In this document: piece after piece, positions 1-8,694 of the stretch
How the letters are laid out: the number at the start of each line of letters is the position of its first letter
Position numbering within the stretch: the first letter of the stretch is position 1
From: an uncultured Emticicia sp.
Lineage (GTDB): Bacteria; Bacteroidota; Bacteroidia; Cytophagales; Spirosomataceae
Assembly: GCF_937903345.1 (NCBI RefSeq)
Contig: NZ_CALCZQ010000054.1
Location: forward strand, 1 to 41,541
Reading direction: 5' to 3'
DNA: 41,541 bases
Position numbers and translations under genes: made by a program
Notes under the pieces: model-generated
Told to the model about the DNA's origin: nothing
Databases searched by the model: none
The model's input: only the letters and a program-made list of their open reading frames with translations

Positions 1-221
1 TTTTTAAAAATATCATTATAAAATAAATTAAAATTAGCATTTAAAAATTAACTAATAAATTGGTTTATAAAAAGTATAAACAATACTTAATTCAAAAAAT
101 AAATAAACTTTTTCGTTTTATTTAAAAAAAGTAAAAGAAAGTTTGATTTTAATTTAACACTTTTTTACTCATTAATCTATAATTTTAATAGTTTGTTGCA
201 TTGGAAACTGGAATTTATAGA

Positions 222-256
222 TATAAAAAATGCCTCTCGATATTGAGAGGCATTTA
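222..256 (-). terminator. Intrinsic terminator after infB
   Basis: A perfect 11-bp stem (228-238 pairing with 245-255, arms AAATGCCTCTC and GAGAGGCATTT) closes a 6-nt loop. Read on the minus strand it lies about 20 bases past the infB stop and runs into six T residues, as expected of a Rho-independent terminator for the rimP-nusA-infB unit. The first 220 bases of the window beyond it are very AT-rich and hold nothing I can name. Confidence 0.85.
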
Positions 257-276
257 ATTTATTATTGATAGCCAAA

Positions 277-3200
277 TTATAACTTACGTTTTACCTCTTT
301 CACTTCAAAACTTTCAAGTGTATCACCAACTTCGATGTCGTTAAAGCCTTTTAAGCTCATACCACATTCAAAGCCATATTTTACTTCGTTTACATCATCT
401 TTGAAACGTTTCAATTGTTGTATTTCACCTTCGTGAACTACAATGCCTTCACGAATCAATCTAACTTTATTGTTACGTTTGAAATTACCATCAGTTACAT
501 AACAACCAGCGATTGTACCTACTTTTGAAATCTTGAATACTTCACGAACTTCGATTGTACCAACAACAGTTTCTTCAACTTTAGGAGCCAACAATCCTTC
601 CATCGCATCACGAATCTCGTTGATGGCATCGTATATGATAGAATACAATCTAATTTCTATTTCTTCATTATCGGCAATCTTACGAGCATTGGTTGATGGT
701 CTCACTTGGAAACCAATCACAATGGCATCGGCAGTTGAAGCCAACAATACATCAGATTCAGAAATTTGTCCAACACCTTTATGAATTATGGCCACTTGCA
801 CCTCTTCCGTAGAAAGTTTCAATAATGAGTCAGAAAGGGCTTCTACCGAACCATCCACGTCACCTTTTACGATAACATTCAACTGGTGGAACGCTCCAAT
901 GGCTTTTCTACGTCCAATTTCTTCGAGGGTGATATGCTTTTTGGCACGAATACTTTGCTCACGATTGATTTGCTCACGTTTGTTAGCAATATCACGTGCT
1001 TCACGCTCTGAATCCATTACATTAAACCTGTCACCCGCTTGCGGAGCTCCTGGTAAACCAAGTACTTGAACAGGTGTTGATGGACCTGCAGTTTTAATTC
1101 TCTTACCGGTTGCATCTACCATCGCTTTTACACGTCCGAAATACTGCCCTGCCAAAATAACATCACCGACGTTCAAAGTACCATTTTGTACAAGAACAGA
1201 TGTTACATATCCACGACCTTTATCAAGTGATGCTTCAACAACCGAACCAACCGAAGTACGGTTTGGATTGGCTTTCAAGTCGAGCAATTCGGCTTCAAGT
1301 AATACTTTATCAAGTAATTCGTTGATACCCGTTCCTTTCTTCGCCGAAATTTCTTGCTCTTGGTATTTACCACCCCAACTTTCAACTAAAATATTTTCTT
1401 TCGATAAATCCTCACGAATTTTCTCTGGATTTGCACCCGCTTTGTCAATTTTATTAATTGCAAATACGATAGGCACACCCGCATTTTTAGCGTGGTTGAT
1501 TGCTTCACGTGTTTGAGGCATGACACTATCATCGGCGGCAACAACAACGATTACGATGTCGGTTACTTTTGCTCCCCTTGCACGCATGGCCGTAAAGGCT
1601 TCGTGACCTGGAGTATCAAGGAATGCAATTTTCTTACCTTTGTTGGGTCCTTCGTTAATTTCAACATCATAAGCACCGATGTGCTGAGTAATACCACCAG
1701 CCTCACCCGATGCCACTTTCGTGCGACGGATATAATCGAGCAATGAGGTTTTTCCGTGGTCAACGTGACCCATAATGGTTACAATAGGAGCTCGTGGCAG
1801 TAGGTCTTCAGCAGCATCTTCTTTTTCGATGGTTTCTACCTTTATTTCTTCTTCAGCAGTAATAAACTGCACATCAAAATCAAAATCAAGGGCAAGCATT
1901 TGAATTGCTTCGGCATCAAGGCGTTGGTTGATCGAAACAAACATGCCCATTTTCATTGCCGTCGAAATTACTTCAGTTACAGACACATCCATCAAAGATG
2001 CTAATTCGGCTGCCGAAATAAACTCTGTAACTTTCAATATACTACTCTCTTCTTGCTCTTGCAATACTCGCTGTTCTTCTTGATCAGCACGAGACCTACG
2101 CTTATCTTTTCTATATTTTGCTCCGAAATCAGGTCCTTTGGTTTGCATTCGAGCCATTGTTTGCTTGATTTGCTCTTTTACCTGAACCTGAGAAACCTCT
2201 TCTTTGCGTTCTTTCTTTTTCTTCTGATTTGGGTCTGGTTTTTTAGCACCACCACCTCCAGTGGTTGTGGTCCCTCCTGTTGTAGCTGTCGCTGGTTTTG
2301 GTCTTGGTGTATTTGTATTAGGTGTTGCATCAGCACCTGTTACTTTTTCGCCACGTTTTACACGTTTGCGTTTACGCTTTCGTTTATCTCTTTCTTCTGC
2401 AATAGTCGATTTTTTATCGACTGGTAATTCTATTCTACCTAATACTTTTAAACCTTGAAGTTTCTCACCTCTTGCTTGAATCAATTCTGGCTCGATTATT
2501 TCATCGATATCTACTACCGGAACAACGAATTTAATAGGGGCCGGTGCAGGAGTAGGCAAAGCTAAATTGCCGGCCTTGTGAGGTGGACGTTGATCAGCTT
2601 TGTATGGCTGACGAGGATCCATTCGCTCTGTAGGCTTTCTTGGCTGTCCACCTTGCTGACGTGGAGGTAACTCTTGACGGACTTGTTGTTGAGGTTTTAC
2701 CTCCTGTTTGGGTGGCGAAGGATTTATAACTTCTGGTTTTGGAACTTCAACTATATCAGGCACCACCACCACTTTAGGAATTTCTATCTCTAATTTGGAT
2801 GGCTCTATTTTCTCAACAGTTTTTGTTTCTTGTACAATTACAGGTTGCTCCTCTGTAGCTAATATAACCTCTGCTGGCTTTTCGACAGATGCTGTTTTGA
2901 TTGACTCAAAAACAGGCTCCTTAATAATTTCAACTGCAACTTTTGGCGTAGCAACTGGAGCAGGTGGAGGAGTAGGCTTTTTATCCAAATCAATTTTATC
3001 AAATACTGTTAGACCTTGGATTTTGCTTTCAGCACGAATCACTTCGGGCTCAGCAGGCTGGATTGGTTCTACATCTTTATTATTTTCTACTTTGGCTTGT
3101 TGGCGAAAATATAGAATTTCAGAATTCCCAGCCGAGGTAGATTTTGATTCTTCAACTGGTTTAGGCGATCCCCCTTCCTCAAGCAAGGAATTATTATTAT

Positions 3201-3360
3201 ATTCTTTTGAAAGAATATTCAAAAGCTCAAAGTTAAGTTTGGCATTTGGATTATTTTCAATACGATGTCCTTTTACAGCAAGTTTTTCAACGATGGTTAC
3301 AATTCCAACATTGAGTTTCTTTGCCGCAAGGCTAAGTCGCATTTCTTTTTGTTCTGTCAT
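277..3360 (-). CDS. infB: Translation initiation factor IF-2
   Basis: GTPase that brings initiator fMet-tRNA to the 30S subunit and promotes 50S joining, in the cytoplasm. The 1027-residue product starts with an IF2 N-terminal helical domain (about 1-50, LAAKKLNVGIVTIVEKL). A long low-complexity Pro/Gln/Lys linker of about 350 residues follows, typical of Bacteroidetes IF-2. A second IF2-N domain lies near 445-500. The G domain has P-loop GHVDHGKT at 531-538, then DTPGHEAFT and NKID, followed by the beta-barrel and C-terminal domains that bind fMet-tRNA. The start is the ATG at 3358-3360, which gives the family-type N-terminus MRLSLAAKKL. It is the last gene of a rimP-nusA-infB set on the minus strand. 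A strong hairpin between nusA and infB and a promoter-like element suggest that it can also be expressed separately. Identification is secure. Confidence 0.98.
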   Translation of the reverse strand: MTEQKEMRLSLAAKKLNVGIVTIVEKLAVKGHRIENNPNAKLNFELLNILSKEYNNNSLLEEGGSPKPVEESKSTSAGNSEILYFRQQAKVENNKDVEPIQPAEPEVIRAESKIQGLTVFDKIDLDKKPTPPPAPVATPKVAVEIIKEPVFESIKTASVEKPAEVILATEEQPVIVQETKTVEKIEPSKLEIEIPKVVVVPDIVEVPKPEVINPSPPKQEVKPQQQVRQELPPRQQGGQPRKPTERMDPRQPYKADQRPPHKAGNLALPTPAPAPIKFVVPVVDIDEIIEPELIQARGEKLQGLKVLGRIELPVDKKSTIAEERDKRKRKRKRVKRGEKVTGADATPNTNTPRPKPATATTGGTTTTGGGGAKKPDPNQKKKKERKEEVSQVQVKEQIKQTMARMQTKGPDFGAKYRKDKRRSRADQEEQRVLQEQEESSILKVTEFISAAELASLMDVSVTEVISTAMKMGMFVSINQRLDAEAIQMLALDFDFDVQFITAEEEIKVETIEKEDAAEDLLPRAPIVTIMGHVDHGKTSLLDYIRRTKVASGEAGGITQHIGAYDVEINEGPNKGKKIAFLDTPGHEAFTAMRARGAKVTDIVIVVVAADDSVMPQTREAINHAKNAGVPIVFAINKIDKAGANPEKIREDLSKENILVESWGGKYQEQEISAKKGTGINELLDKVLLEAELLDLKANPNRTSVGSVVEASLDKGRGYVTSVLVQNGTLNVGDVILAGQYFGRVKAMVDATGKRIKTAGPSTPVQVLGLPGAPQAGDRFNVMDSEREARDIANKREQINREQSIRAKKHITLEEIGRRKAIGAFHQLNVIVKGDVDGSVEALSDSLLKLSTEEVQVAIIHKGVGQISESDVLLASTADAIVIGFQVRPSTNARKIADNEEIEIRLYSIIYDAINEIRDAMEGLLAPKVEETVVGTIEVREVFKISKVGTIAGCYVTDGNFKRNNKVRLIREGIVVHEGEIQQLKRFKDDVNEVKYGFECGMSLKGFNDIEVGDTLESFEVKEVKRKL

Positions 3361-3386
3361 AAAATGATTTAAAAATCTGTTTTGTT

Positions 3387-3400
3387 ATCCTTCGAAGGAT
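3387..3400. repeat. 14-bp perfect palindrome in infB leader
   Basis: ATCCTTCGAAGGAT reads the same on both strands and lies 27 bases upstream of the infB start codon, so it would sit in the 5' untranslated leader. It may be a small hairpin or a protein site. Nothing further supports a role. Confidence 0.4.
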
Positions 3401-3469
3401 TAATTACTGTTGTTTCCAAAGTAAAAAGATTGGAGAACTTTACTTTTTGTGAATTAATATTCAATAACA

Positions 3470-3500
3470 CAAATGTAAACCATATATTCTTGACTATCAA
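3470..3500 (-). promoter_or_regulatory. Candidate infB promoter
   Basis: On the minus strand TACATTTG (3477 down to 3470) matches the Bacteroidetes -7 consensus TAnnTTTG. A TTG lies 20 bases upstream (3500-3498), which fits the usual -33 spacing. It overlaps the nusA-infB hairpin, so read-through structure and initiation may compete. This is motif evidence only. Confidence 0.4.
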
Positions 3501-3513
3501 GAATATATGGTTT
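3477..3513. terminator. Hairpin between nusA and infB
   Basis: A perfect 17-bp inverted repeat (3477-3493 with 3497-3513) with a 3-nt loop lies 43 bases past the nusA stop. On the minus strand only TTT and then mixed sequence follows, so it is a weak or partial terminator, or a processing or attenuation structure, in the nusA-infB gap. Confidence 0.6.
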
Positions 3514-3555
3514 ATAGTTATTTATTTCATTTTAAATTATCGAATTATATTAAAT

Positions 3556-4800
3556 TTATTCAAATTCTCTACTCAAAATTCCCAAAATTTCATCAATTGT
3601 TTCTTCTTCTAATTCAGTACGTCGTGCAATGTCTTCTTTTGAAATTGCCAATACTGATTTTGCTGTATCGAGACCAATCTTTCGGAATTCGTCGAGCACC
3701 CAATCTTCGATTTCATCAGAGAATTCTGACAAATCAACGTCCTCTTCATCTTCCTCGCCTTCAATGTCACGGAACACGTCCAATTCCATTGAAACGAGTT
3801 TGCCAGCCAACTTAATATTCATACCACCCTTACCTATGGCCAATGAAACTTGGTCTGGTTTAAGATAAACAGCCACTCGTTTGCGATCATTATCAATCTG
3901 AATGTTGCTAATTTTGGCAGGACTTAACGCTCTAGAAATCAACAAATTAAGGTTATCAGTCCACTGTATTACGTCGATATTCTCGTTTTCTAACTCTCTT
4001 ACAATTGTATGAATTCTTGAACCTTTCATACCTACACATGCTCCCACTGGGTCAATGCGGTCATCATAAGATTCTACAGCAACTTTAGCTCTTTCGCCTG
4101 GCTCACGCACGATCTTACGAACAGATATAAGACCATCCAAGATTTCGGGAATTTCCTGTTCAAATAGACGCTCGAGGAATACGGGTGAAGTACGAGAAAG
4201 TGTAATTCGAGGAGTGCCATTATTCATGTCAACTTTATGAACAACCGCCCTAATACTTGATCCTTTTCTTGGTCTATCTTTAGGTATTTGTTCAGTTTTT
4301 GGAAGCACTAATTCGTTACTTTCAGCATCCAAACATACCAATTCTTTACCGAGTATCTGATAAACTTCAACGATGATGAGTTCACCAACCAAATCTTTGT
4401 ATTTGTTATAAAGCATTTCTTTTTCCAAATCCTTGATTTTTTGAATCAAAGTTTGGCGGGCAGTTTGCACAACACGACGACCAAAATCATCAAGTTTAAC
4501 CTCGTCGGCTACTTCTTCGCCGATTTCGAAGTCAGGCTGAATCTTTTGTGCATCTGAAAGCATAATTTTATCAGTGTCCCATATGTCCTCTGAATTGTCG
4601 TCAACGATTTCACGCGTACGCCACATTTCTAAGTCACCGCTATCGGCGTTAATGATGACGTCAAAATTATGGTCTGAACCAAATTTCTTTCGAATCATTG
4701 TTCTGAAAACATCTTCCAATACCTTAATCATTGTAGGTCGATCGATGTTTTTCTCACGAGCAAATTCCGAGAACGAGGCTATTAATTCTCCACTATGCAT
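3556..4800 (-). CDS. nusA: Transcription termination/antitermination factor NusA
   Basis: Binds RNA polymerase and nascent RNA and modulates pausing, termination and antitermination. The 414-residue protein has the N-terminal RNAP-binding domain (about 1-130, starting MHSGELIASFSEF), an S1 domain near 135-200 and two KH domains (about 200-345, including GACVGMKGSRI and AIGKGGMNIKLA). The acidic C-terminus ends in a short helical stretch (SVLAISKEDIARRTELEEET). It lacks the long acidic repeats of the E. coli protein, as is usual for short NusA forms. The start at 4798-4800 fits the family N-terminus. It lies between rimP (171-base gap upstream) and infB (195-base gap downstream), the conserved bacterial order. 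Identification is secure. Confidence 0.97.
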   Translation of the reverse strand: MHSGELIASFSEFAREKNIDRPTMIKVLEDVFRTMIRKKFGSDHNFDVIINADSGDLEMWRTREIVDDNSEDIWDTDKIMLSDAQKIQPDFEIGEEVADEVKLDDFGRRVVQTARQTLIQKIKDLEKEMLYNKYKDLVGELIIVEVYQILGKELVCLDAESNELVLPKTEQIPKDRPRKGSSIRAVVHKVDMNNGTPRITLSRTSPVFLERLFEQEIPEILDGLISVRKIVREPGERAKVAVESYDDRIDPVGACVGMKGSRIHTIVRELENENIDVIQWTDNLNLLISRALSPAKISNIQIDNDRKRVAVYLKPDQVSLAIGKGGMNIKLAGKLVSMELDVFRDIEGEEDEEDVDLSEFSDEIEDWVLDEFRKIGLDTAKSVLAISKEDIARRTELEEETIDEILGILSREFE

Positions 4801-4971
4801 ATCTTAGTATTCAATTAAGAATTAAGATTGTAGAATGATTTTCAAAATCAAACTAAACATCTTAATTTTTGTTCAAAATATTTTATTTTAATATTAAATA
4901 ATGAAACCGAAACAATCAACAAAAATATTTTAATTTTTATCAAACTTTAATTTCTTGACTTTAAAAAAAAC

Positions 4972-5445
4972 TTATTTAAAAGAAACAATCACTTCTGATT
5001 CTTTTATATTGATGAACCGAATTGAAACTGGAACAATCGCCTCACTCTTTTTTCGTTTCTTATCTTCGATGATTGTAATTTGTTCGGCATCAATACTTTC
5101 TAAAATTCCCTTAATTTCAGAACCATCATTTTGGATGACTTTTAAGTTGCGTCCAATGTTTTTACGGTACATTCTCTCAGATTTTAAAGGATAATCTACT
5201 CCTGGAGATGAGACTTCTAGGGTGTATTTTTCAGGCATCATTTCGTCAATGTCTGTTCCAAGCTGACGGCTAATGGCTGTACATTCATCGATTTTAATTC
5301 CTTCATCGGAGTCTAGTAAAATTGTGACTTTACTATATACTTTTGATAATGACACCTTAATATCAACCACAAAAAATTTATCGTTTTCAAGTAAAGGTTC
5401 TAAAAGTCGATCGATTTTTTGTTTTACTTCAGTATTGGTATTCAT
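4972..5445 (-). CDS. rimP: Ribosome maturation factor RimP
   Basis: RimP assists 30S ribosomal subunit assembly. The 157-residue length is normal. The N-terminal alpha/beta domain contains DECTAISRQLGTDID-like sequence (ECTAISRQLG) and the diagnostic YTLEVSSPGVDYPL motif, followed by the C-terminal Sm-like barrel (RNLKVIQNDGSEIKGILES). The start is the ATG at 5443-5445. It is the first gene of the minus-strand rimP-nusA-infB group. The upstream side is a gene-poor region with a terminator-like hairpin at 5566-5595, so its promoter should lie between 5446 and 5565. I could not pick one convincingly. Confidence 0.95.
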   Translation of the reverse strand: MNTNTEVKQKIDRLLEPLLENDKFFVVDIKVSLSKVYSKVTILLDSDEGIKIDECTAISRQLGTDIDEMMPEKYTLEVSSPGVDYPLKSERMYRKNIGRNLKVIQNDGSEIKGILESIDAEQITIIEDKKRKKSEAIVPVSIRFINIKESEVIVSFK

Positions 5446-5565
5446 ATAATATTTAATGGTAAACTAGATACCAAATTTCATTTGAATTAAAGATTTAGTG
5501 CTTAAATTGGTCTAAAAACAACCATTTTAAACTCAAAATCTATAAGTATGAAACAATTTTACAAG

Positions 5566-5595
5566 AAAAAAAGGAGGGCTTCGCACCTCCTTTTT
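5566..5595. terminator. GC-rich hairpin with A/T flanks (bidirectional terminator)
   Basis: The stem GGAGG/CCTCC (5573-5577 with 5586-5590) is extended by seven A residues on one side and five T residues on the other. The small loop contains TTCG. It would terminate in either direction. No intact gene ends here on either strand, so it is either the orphan terminator of a lost minus-strand gene or it insulates rimP. Confidence 0.65.
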
Positions 5596-6282
5596 AATAA
5601 TTCTAATGCAAATATAGATAATTTTTGAATATTTTGCAAATTTCTGGCGTTTTAATGCAAGCATTAGAGAAAGAATAGTAAAGAGATGAGAAGTTTTTAA
5701 ATATTAAACTCATTAGCTATTTCAGCAAAAAAATAAAAAGTGATATTAGCATCAAATTTTGCAAATATTCCACCTTATTTACAAACATTTAACTTAAAGA
5801 GAATTTAATACAGATTAAGAAGGCAAGCCAAAAAGACATTGAAAAACGCTACTTTAGAAAATTCAATAAACAAAGCAATGAAAATGAGTCCGAAATCTTT
5901 AGGGATTCTTGATTTATTAGAACCTGAAAAGTCTCTATCTGAATTAAAATCATCATATAGAAGATTAGCTACAAATTAGACATAGTATCTGACCCGAGAT
6001 CAAGACAAAGATTTAGTTAGGATATTTTTGATTAGGTTAATTACTTAAAACTACCGCATTAAGCGTATTAATAAGCTAAATTGTACCGGAAGTGAGATGT
6101 CGTTAAGTTCATAATTGTGCATTATTTTTTAAAATTATTTTTATTGGCAAGGCAAAAAAACTCTTCATTAAAATTAAACATATTGATAAATATTTCGGTT
6201 AATCATCTTTTTTGTTAAATTATTTTTCAAAAAGTCGAGTTTAGATATTAATTTTAAGCAAATAAGTCTTTCCAAAACAATA
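5596..6282. other. Gene-poor stretch with decayed coding sequence
   Basis: This 687-base stretch lies between rimP and the next plus-strand gene. It is AT-rich and has no intact open frame of note. The only recognisable content is the J-domain-like remnant at 5812-6059. The parts at 5600-5810 and 6060-6282 show nothing I can support beyond presumed promoter sequence for the gene at 6283. Confidence 0.6.
5812..6059 (+). pseudogene. Remnant of a J-domain (DnaJ-like) protein gene
   Basis: The frame with ATG 5878 reads LGILDLLEPEKSLSELKSSY, then RRLATN and a stop at 5977. This resembles helices I-II of a J domain (compare LKKAYRKLA). From 5991 a different frame continues as DPRSRQRFS-stop-DIFD-stop-VNYLKL. 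This fits the part after the HPD loop and helix III (F..I..AY..L), with two TAG stops. The HPD tripeptide itself is destroyed at the frame change. I read this as one decayed domain with a frameshift and nonsense codons. The frame is open upstream to about 5812. Homology is judged by eye only, so confidence is moderate. Confidence 0.5.
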
Positions 6283-7380
6283 ATGAAGTTGATAAAAGAA
6301 GTTTTAAAGCGGTTTTTGCTCTTCCTGAATATATTGCTTGCAATTTATACTCTTTTGGTATATCAAATAAGCTATTCGTTAAGCGTAAAACATTGGCTTG
6401 CGGGTTTCTTGATGATGACAATGCCTTTTGTTTTAGTTACCAATATAATTTTTATGTTAATATGGGGAATACGTCTTTCTCCACGTTCATTTTTATCTGC
6501 TTTTCTGCTCATTCTAGGTTATCCTTTTATTTTACGTACAATCACATGGCACAATATTGATAGCCGAGACAATCGCAAAGGATTCAGTGTGATGAGCTAT
6601 AATATGATGTGGTGCGATGCTGTTACCTATGTACATGAGCATGATACGACGAATGCAATAAGTTTGATAAAAAAAGCAGTTGACATTGATGCTGATATTA
6701 AATGCTTGCAAGAACTTTATAACTGGGATGATTTCCCCCAATTTAAGACTATTAAGAAATTTAGGGGTACACACAAATATTATACATACGTACATTCAAC
6801 TCCAGGTAATGACCGTGGACAGGGCGAAATAGGACTTGCCATTTTTTCTAAATTCCCGATTATAAAAAAGAAAGAAAAGCATTGGTCAATTAATCATAAT
6901 GGTTTACTATCGGCCGATATTGTTATAAAAAAAGATACAATTCGAGTAATAAACGTACAATTACGCTCAATGGGAGTACGTATTCAAAAAGTAATTGAGG
7001 CAAAAAAAGATAAAGAATTAGCAAAAAAAGAAGCCAAGACTATATATCATCAACTAAAAGGAGGTTTTGAGGATAGAGCTATTCAGGTTAAAGAATTAGA
7101 AAAATGGATTGAAGAAAGCCCATATTCAGTAATGGTTTGTGGAGATCTGAACGAATTGCCCTACGGCTTTGCCTACGGTAAAATAAGACATTATTTACGA
7201 AATAGTTTTGAAGATGCAGGTCGTGGATTTGGGTTTACGTATCACCGAAAGCCAGGTTTCTTAAGGATTGACAATTTATTTTATGATGAAAAAGGACTCG
7301 AAGTAAAACGTTTTAAAACATTTTCAGAAACACCTTATTCTGACCATTTCCCAATTTGGGGAGAATATTTAATGAAGTAA
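6283..7380 (+). CDS. Membrane-anchored endonuclease/exonuclease/phosphatase family protein
   Basis: 365 residues. Three hydrophobic helices at about 8-30, 37-60 and 67-88 anchor a soluble C-terminal domain of the EEP (exonuclease III/DNase I/sphingomyelinase-like) superfamily. Visible motifs are MSYNMMW at the domain start, QEL with the metal-binding Glu144, GDLNELP (Asp288, Asn290) and SDHFP (Asp354, His355). All the catalytic positions expected for a metal-dependent phosphodiesterase are present. The catalytic domain probably faces the periplasm. The substrate is not predictable: members cut nucleic acids, phospholipids or inositol phosphates. It stands alone, with 118 bases to dprA on the same strand. 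This three-helix-plus-EEP form is common in Bacteroidetes. Confidence 0.88.
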   Translation: MKLIKEVLKRFLLFLNILLAIYTLLVYQISYSLSVKHWLAGFLMMTMPFVLVTNIIFMLIWGIRLSPRSFLSAFLLILGYPFILRTITWHNIDSRDNRKGFSVMSYNMMWCDAVTYVHEHDTTNAISLIKKAVDIDADIKCLQELYNWDDFPQFKTIKKFRGTHKYYTYVHSTPGNDRGQGEIGLAIFSKFPIIKKKEKHWSINHNGLLSADIVIKKDTIRVINVQLRSMGVRIQKVIEAKKDKELAKKEAKTIYHQLKGGFEDRAIQVKELEKWIEESPYSVMVCGDLNELPYGFAYGKIRHYLRNSFEDAGRGFGFTYHRKPGFLRIDNLFYDEKGLEVKRFKTFSETPYSDHFPIWGEYLMK

Positions 7381-7498
7381 GTTTTTGATGTGGAACCGCC
7401 CTTTCGATTGATAAATTATTTTGAAAAAACGGTTTAACAAAAAAAAATCTATTTTAACCAATAACTAGTTTCCCAGAAATTAATTCACCAATAAATAC

Positions 7499-8602
7499 AT
7501 GGAAAAAATTTATCAGGTTGCATTGTCAAATGTTGAAGGTGTTGGAAGCGTTTTTTTTCGACAATTGATTAGCCATTGTGGCTCAGCTGAGAGTGTTTTC
7601 AAGGCAAAAACAGATAAATTACTTAAAATTCCTGGTGTTGGTCGAGTGGTAATTGAAGGATTAAAGAACAAAGAACTAATTTCTGATGCTGAAAAAACGC
7701 TTACAAATGCAGAAAAGCAGGGTGCTCAACTTTTATTCTCTACCGATAAAAATTACCCTTCGCGTCTAAAACCCCTTTATGATGCACCTGCGGTTTTGTA
7801 TTATAAAGGAAGTGCAAGTTTAGACCATTTTCGTTCAATAGGTATTGTTGGTACCCGCCAAGCTACTGAGTATGGCAAAAAAGTAACAGAAAGCATAGTA
7901 GAGCAATCAAAGAATTATAATCCTCTGATTGTAAGTGGCTTAGCCTACGGAATAGATATTACCGCACATAAAGCCGCCATTGATTTTGGTCTTCCAACGA
8001 TTGCTGTCATGGCTAGTGGAATTGATGTAATTTACCCATCGCAGCACGAAAAATATATTGATCAAATTTTGAAAAATGGTGGCATAATTTCAGAGAATCC
8101 GTTTGGAAAACAGCCGCTCAGAAATATGTTTTTATCTCGAAATAGAATTATCGCTGGCTTAAGTGATGCTTCAATAGTAATTGAATCTGCCGTAAAAGGT
8201 GGTTCATTGGTAACTGCCGAATTTGCAAATAACTATCATCGTCAAGTTTTTGCCGTTCCAGGTACACTTACCAATAAAGCATCAGAAGGATGCAATAAAC
8301 TAATTCAACAAAATAAAGCTAACATTTACACGCAAATCAACGACCTCATAGAAACGCTTAATTGGGATTTAGAGGAAAATCAAGACAATATCAAATTCAA
8401 GAAAAACGACGTTGATTTAAGTATGTTTACCGACGAGGAGGGACAAGTGATCTCTCACCTTCGCACTCATGGAGAAATGCAAATTGATGAACTTAGTTGG
8501 CAAACTCAAGTTCCGTTAAATAGATTAGCTTCGCTTCTACTCAATCTCGAATTTCAGGGAATCATCAAGGCAATGCCTGGAAAGAAGTTTGGATTAAAGT
8601 AA
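7499..8602 (+). CDS. dprA: DNA-processing protein DprA
   Basis: DprA binds incoming single-stranded DNA and loads RecA during natural transformation, in the cytoplasm. The 367-residue protein has an N-terminal helix-hairpin-helix/SAM-like region (about 1-70, KIPGVGRVV). The Rossmann-fold DprA domain (about 80-290) carries GIVGTRQAT, SGLAYGIDITAH, ASGIDVIYP, ENPFG, RNRIIAGLSD and SAVKGGSLVTA. A C-terminal winged-helix domain (about 300-367) ends MPGKKFGLK. Length and motif order are canonical. The ATG at 7499 is preceded by AT-rich sequence with no Shine-Dalgarno site. The neighbours are not competence genes. Confidence 0.96.
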   Translation: MEKIYQVALSNVEGVGSVFFRQLISHCGSAESVFKAKTDKLLKIPGVGRVVIEGLKNKELISDAEKTLTNAEKQGAQLLFSTDKNYPSRLKPLYDAPAVLYYKGSASLDHFRSIGIVGTRQATEYGKKVTESIVEQSKNYNPLIVSGLAYGIDITAHKAAIDFGLPTIAVMASGIDVIYPSQHEKYIDQILKNGGIISENPFGKQPLRNMFLSRNRIIAGLSDASIVIESAVKGGSLVTAEFANNYHRQVFAVPGTLTNKASEGCNKLIQQNKANIYTQINDLIETLNWDLEENQDNIKFKKNDVDLSMFTDEEGQVISHLRTHGEMQIDELSWQTQVPLNRLASLLLNLEFQGIIKAMPGKKFGLK

Positions 8603-8694
8603 TGTTAATTTTCTATTTCATTCAAACGTTTAAGTATCGAATCATGTTAATAGGACTGTAATCATTGTTAATCGTCAGTCAATTAGTTAATAAA

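Noticed and set aside
533..3367. Several open frames on the plus strand opposite infB, up to 219 codons
   Set aside because: They are antisense to a confidently identified IF-2 gene and have biased, low-complexity products (Ser/Thr/Gly-rich). They arise from the codon pattern of the linker.
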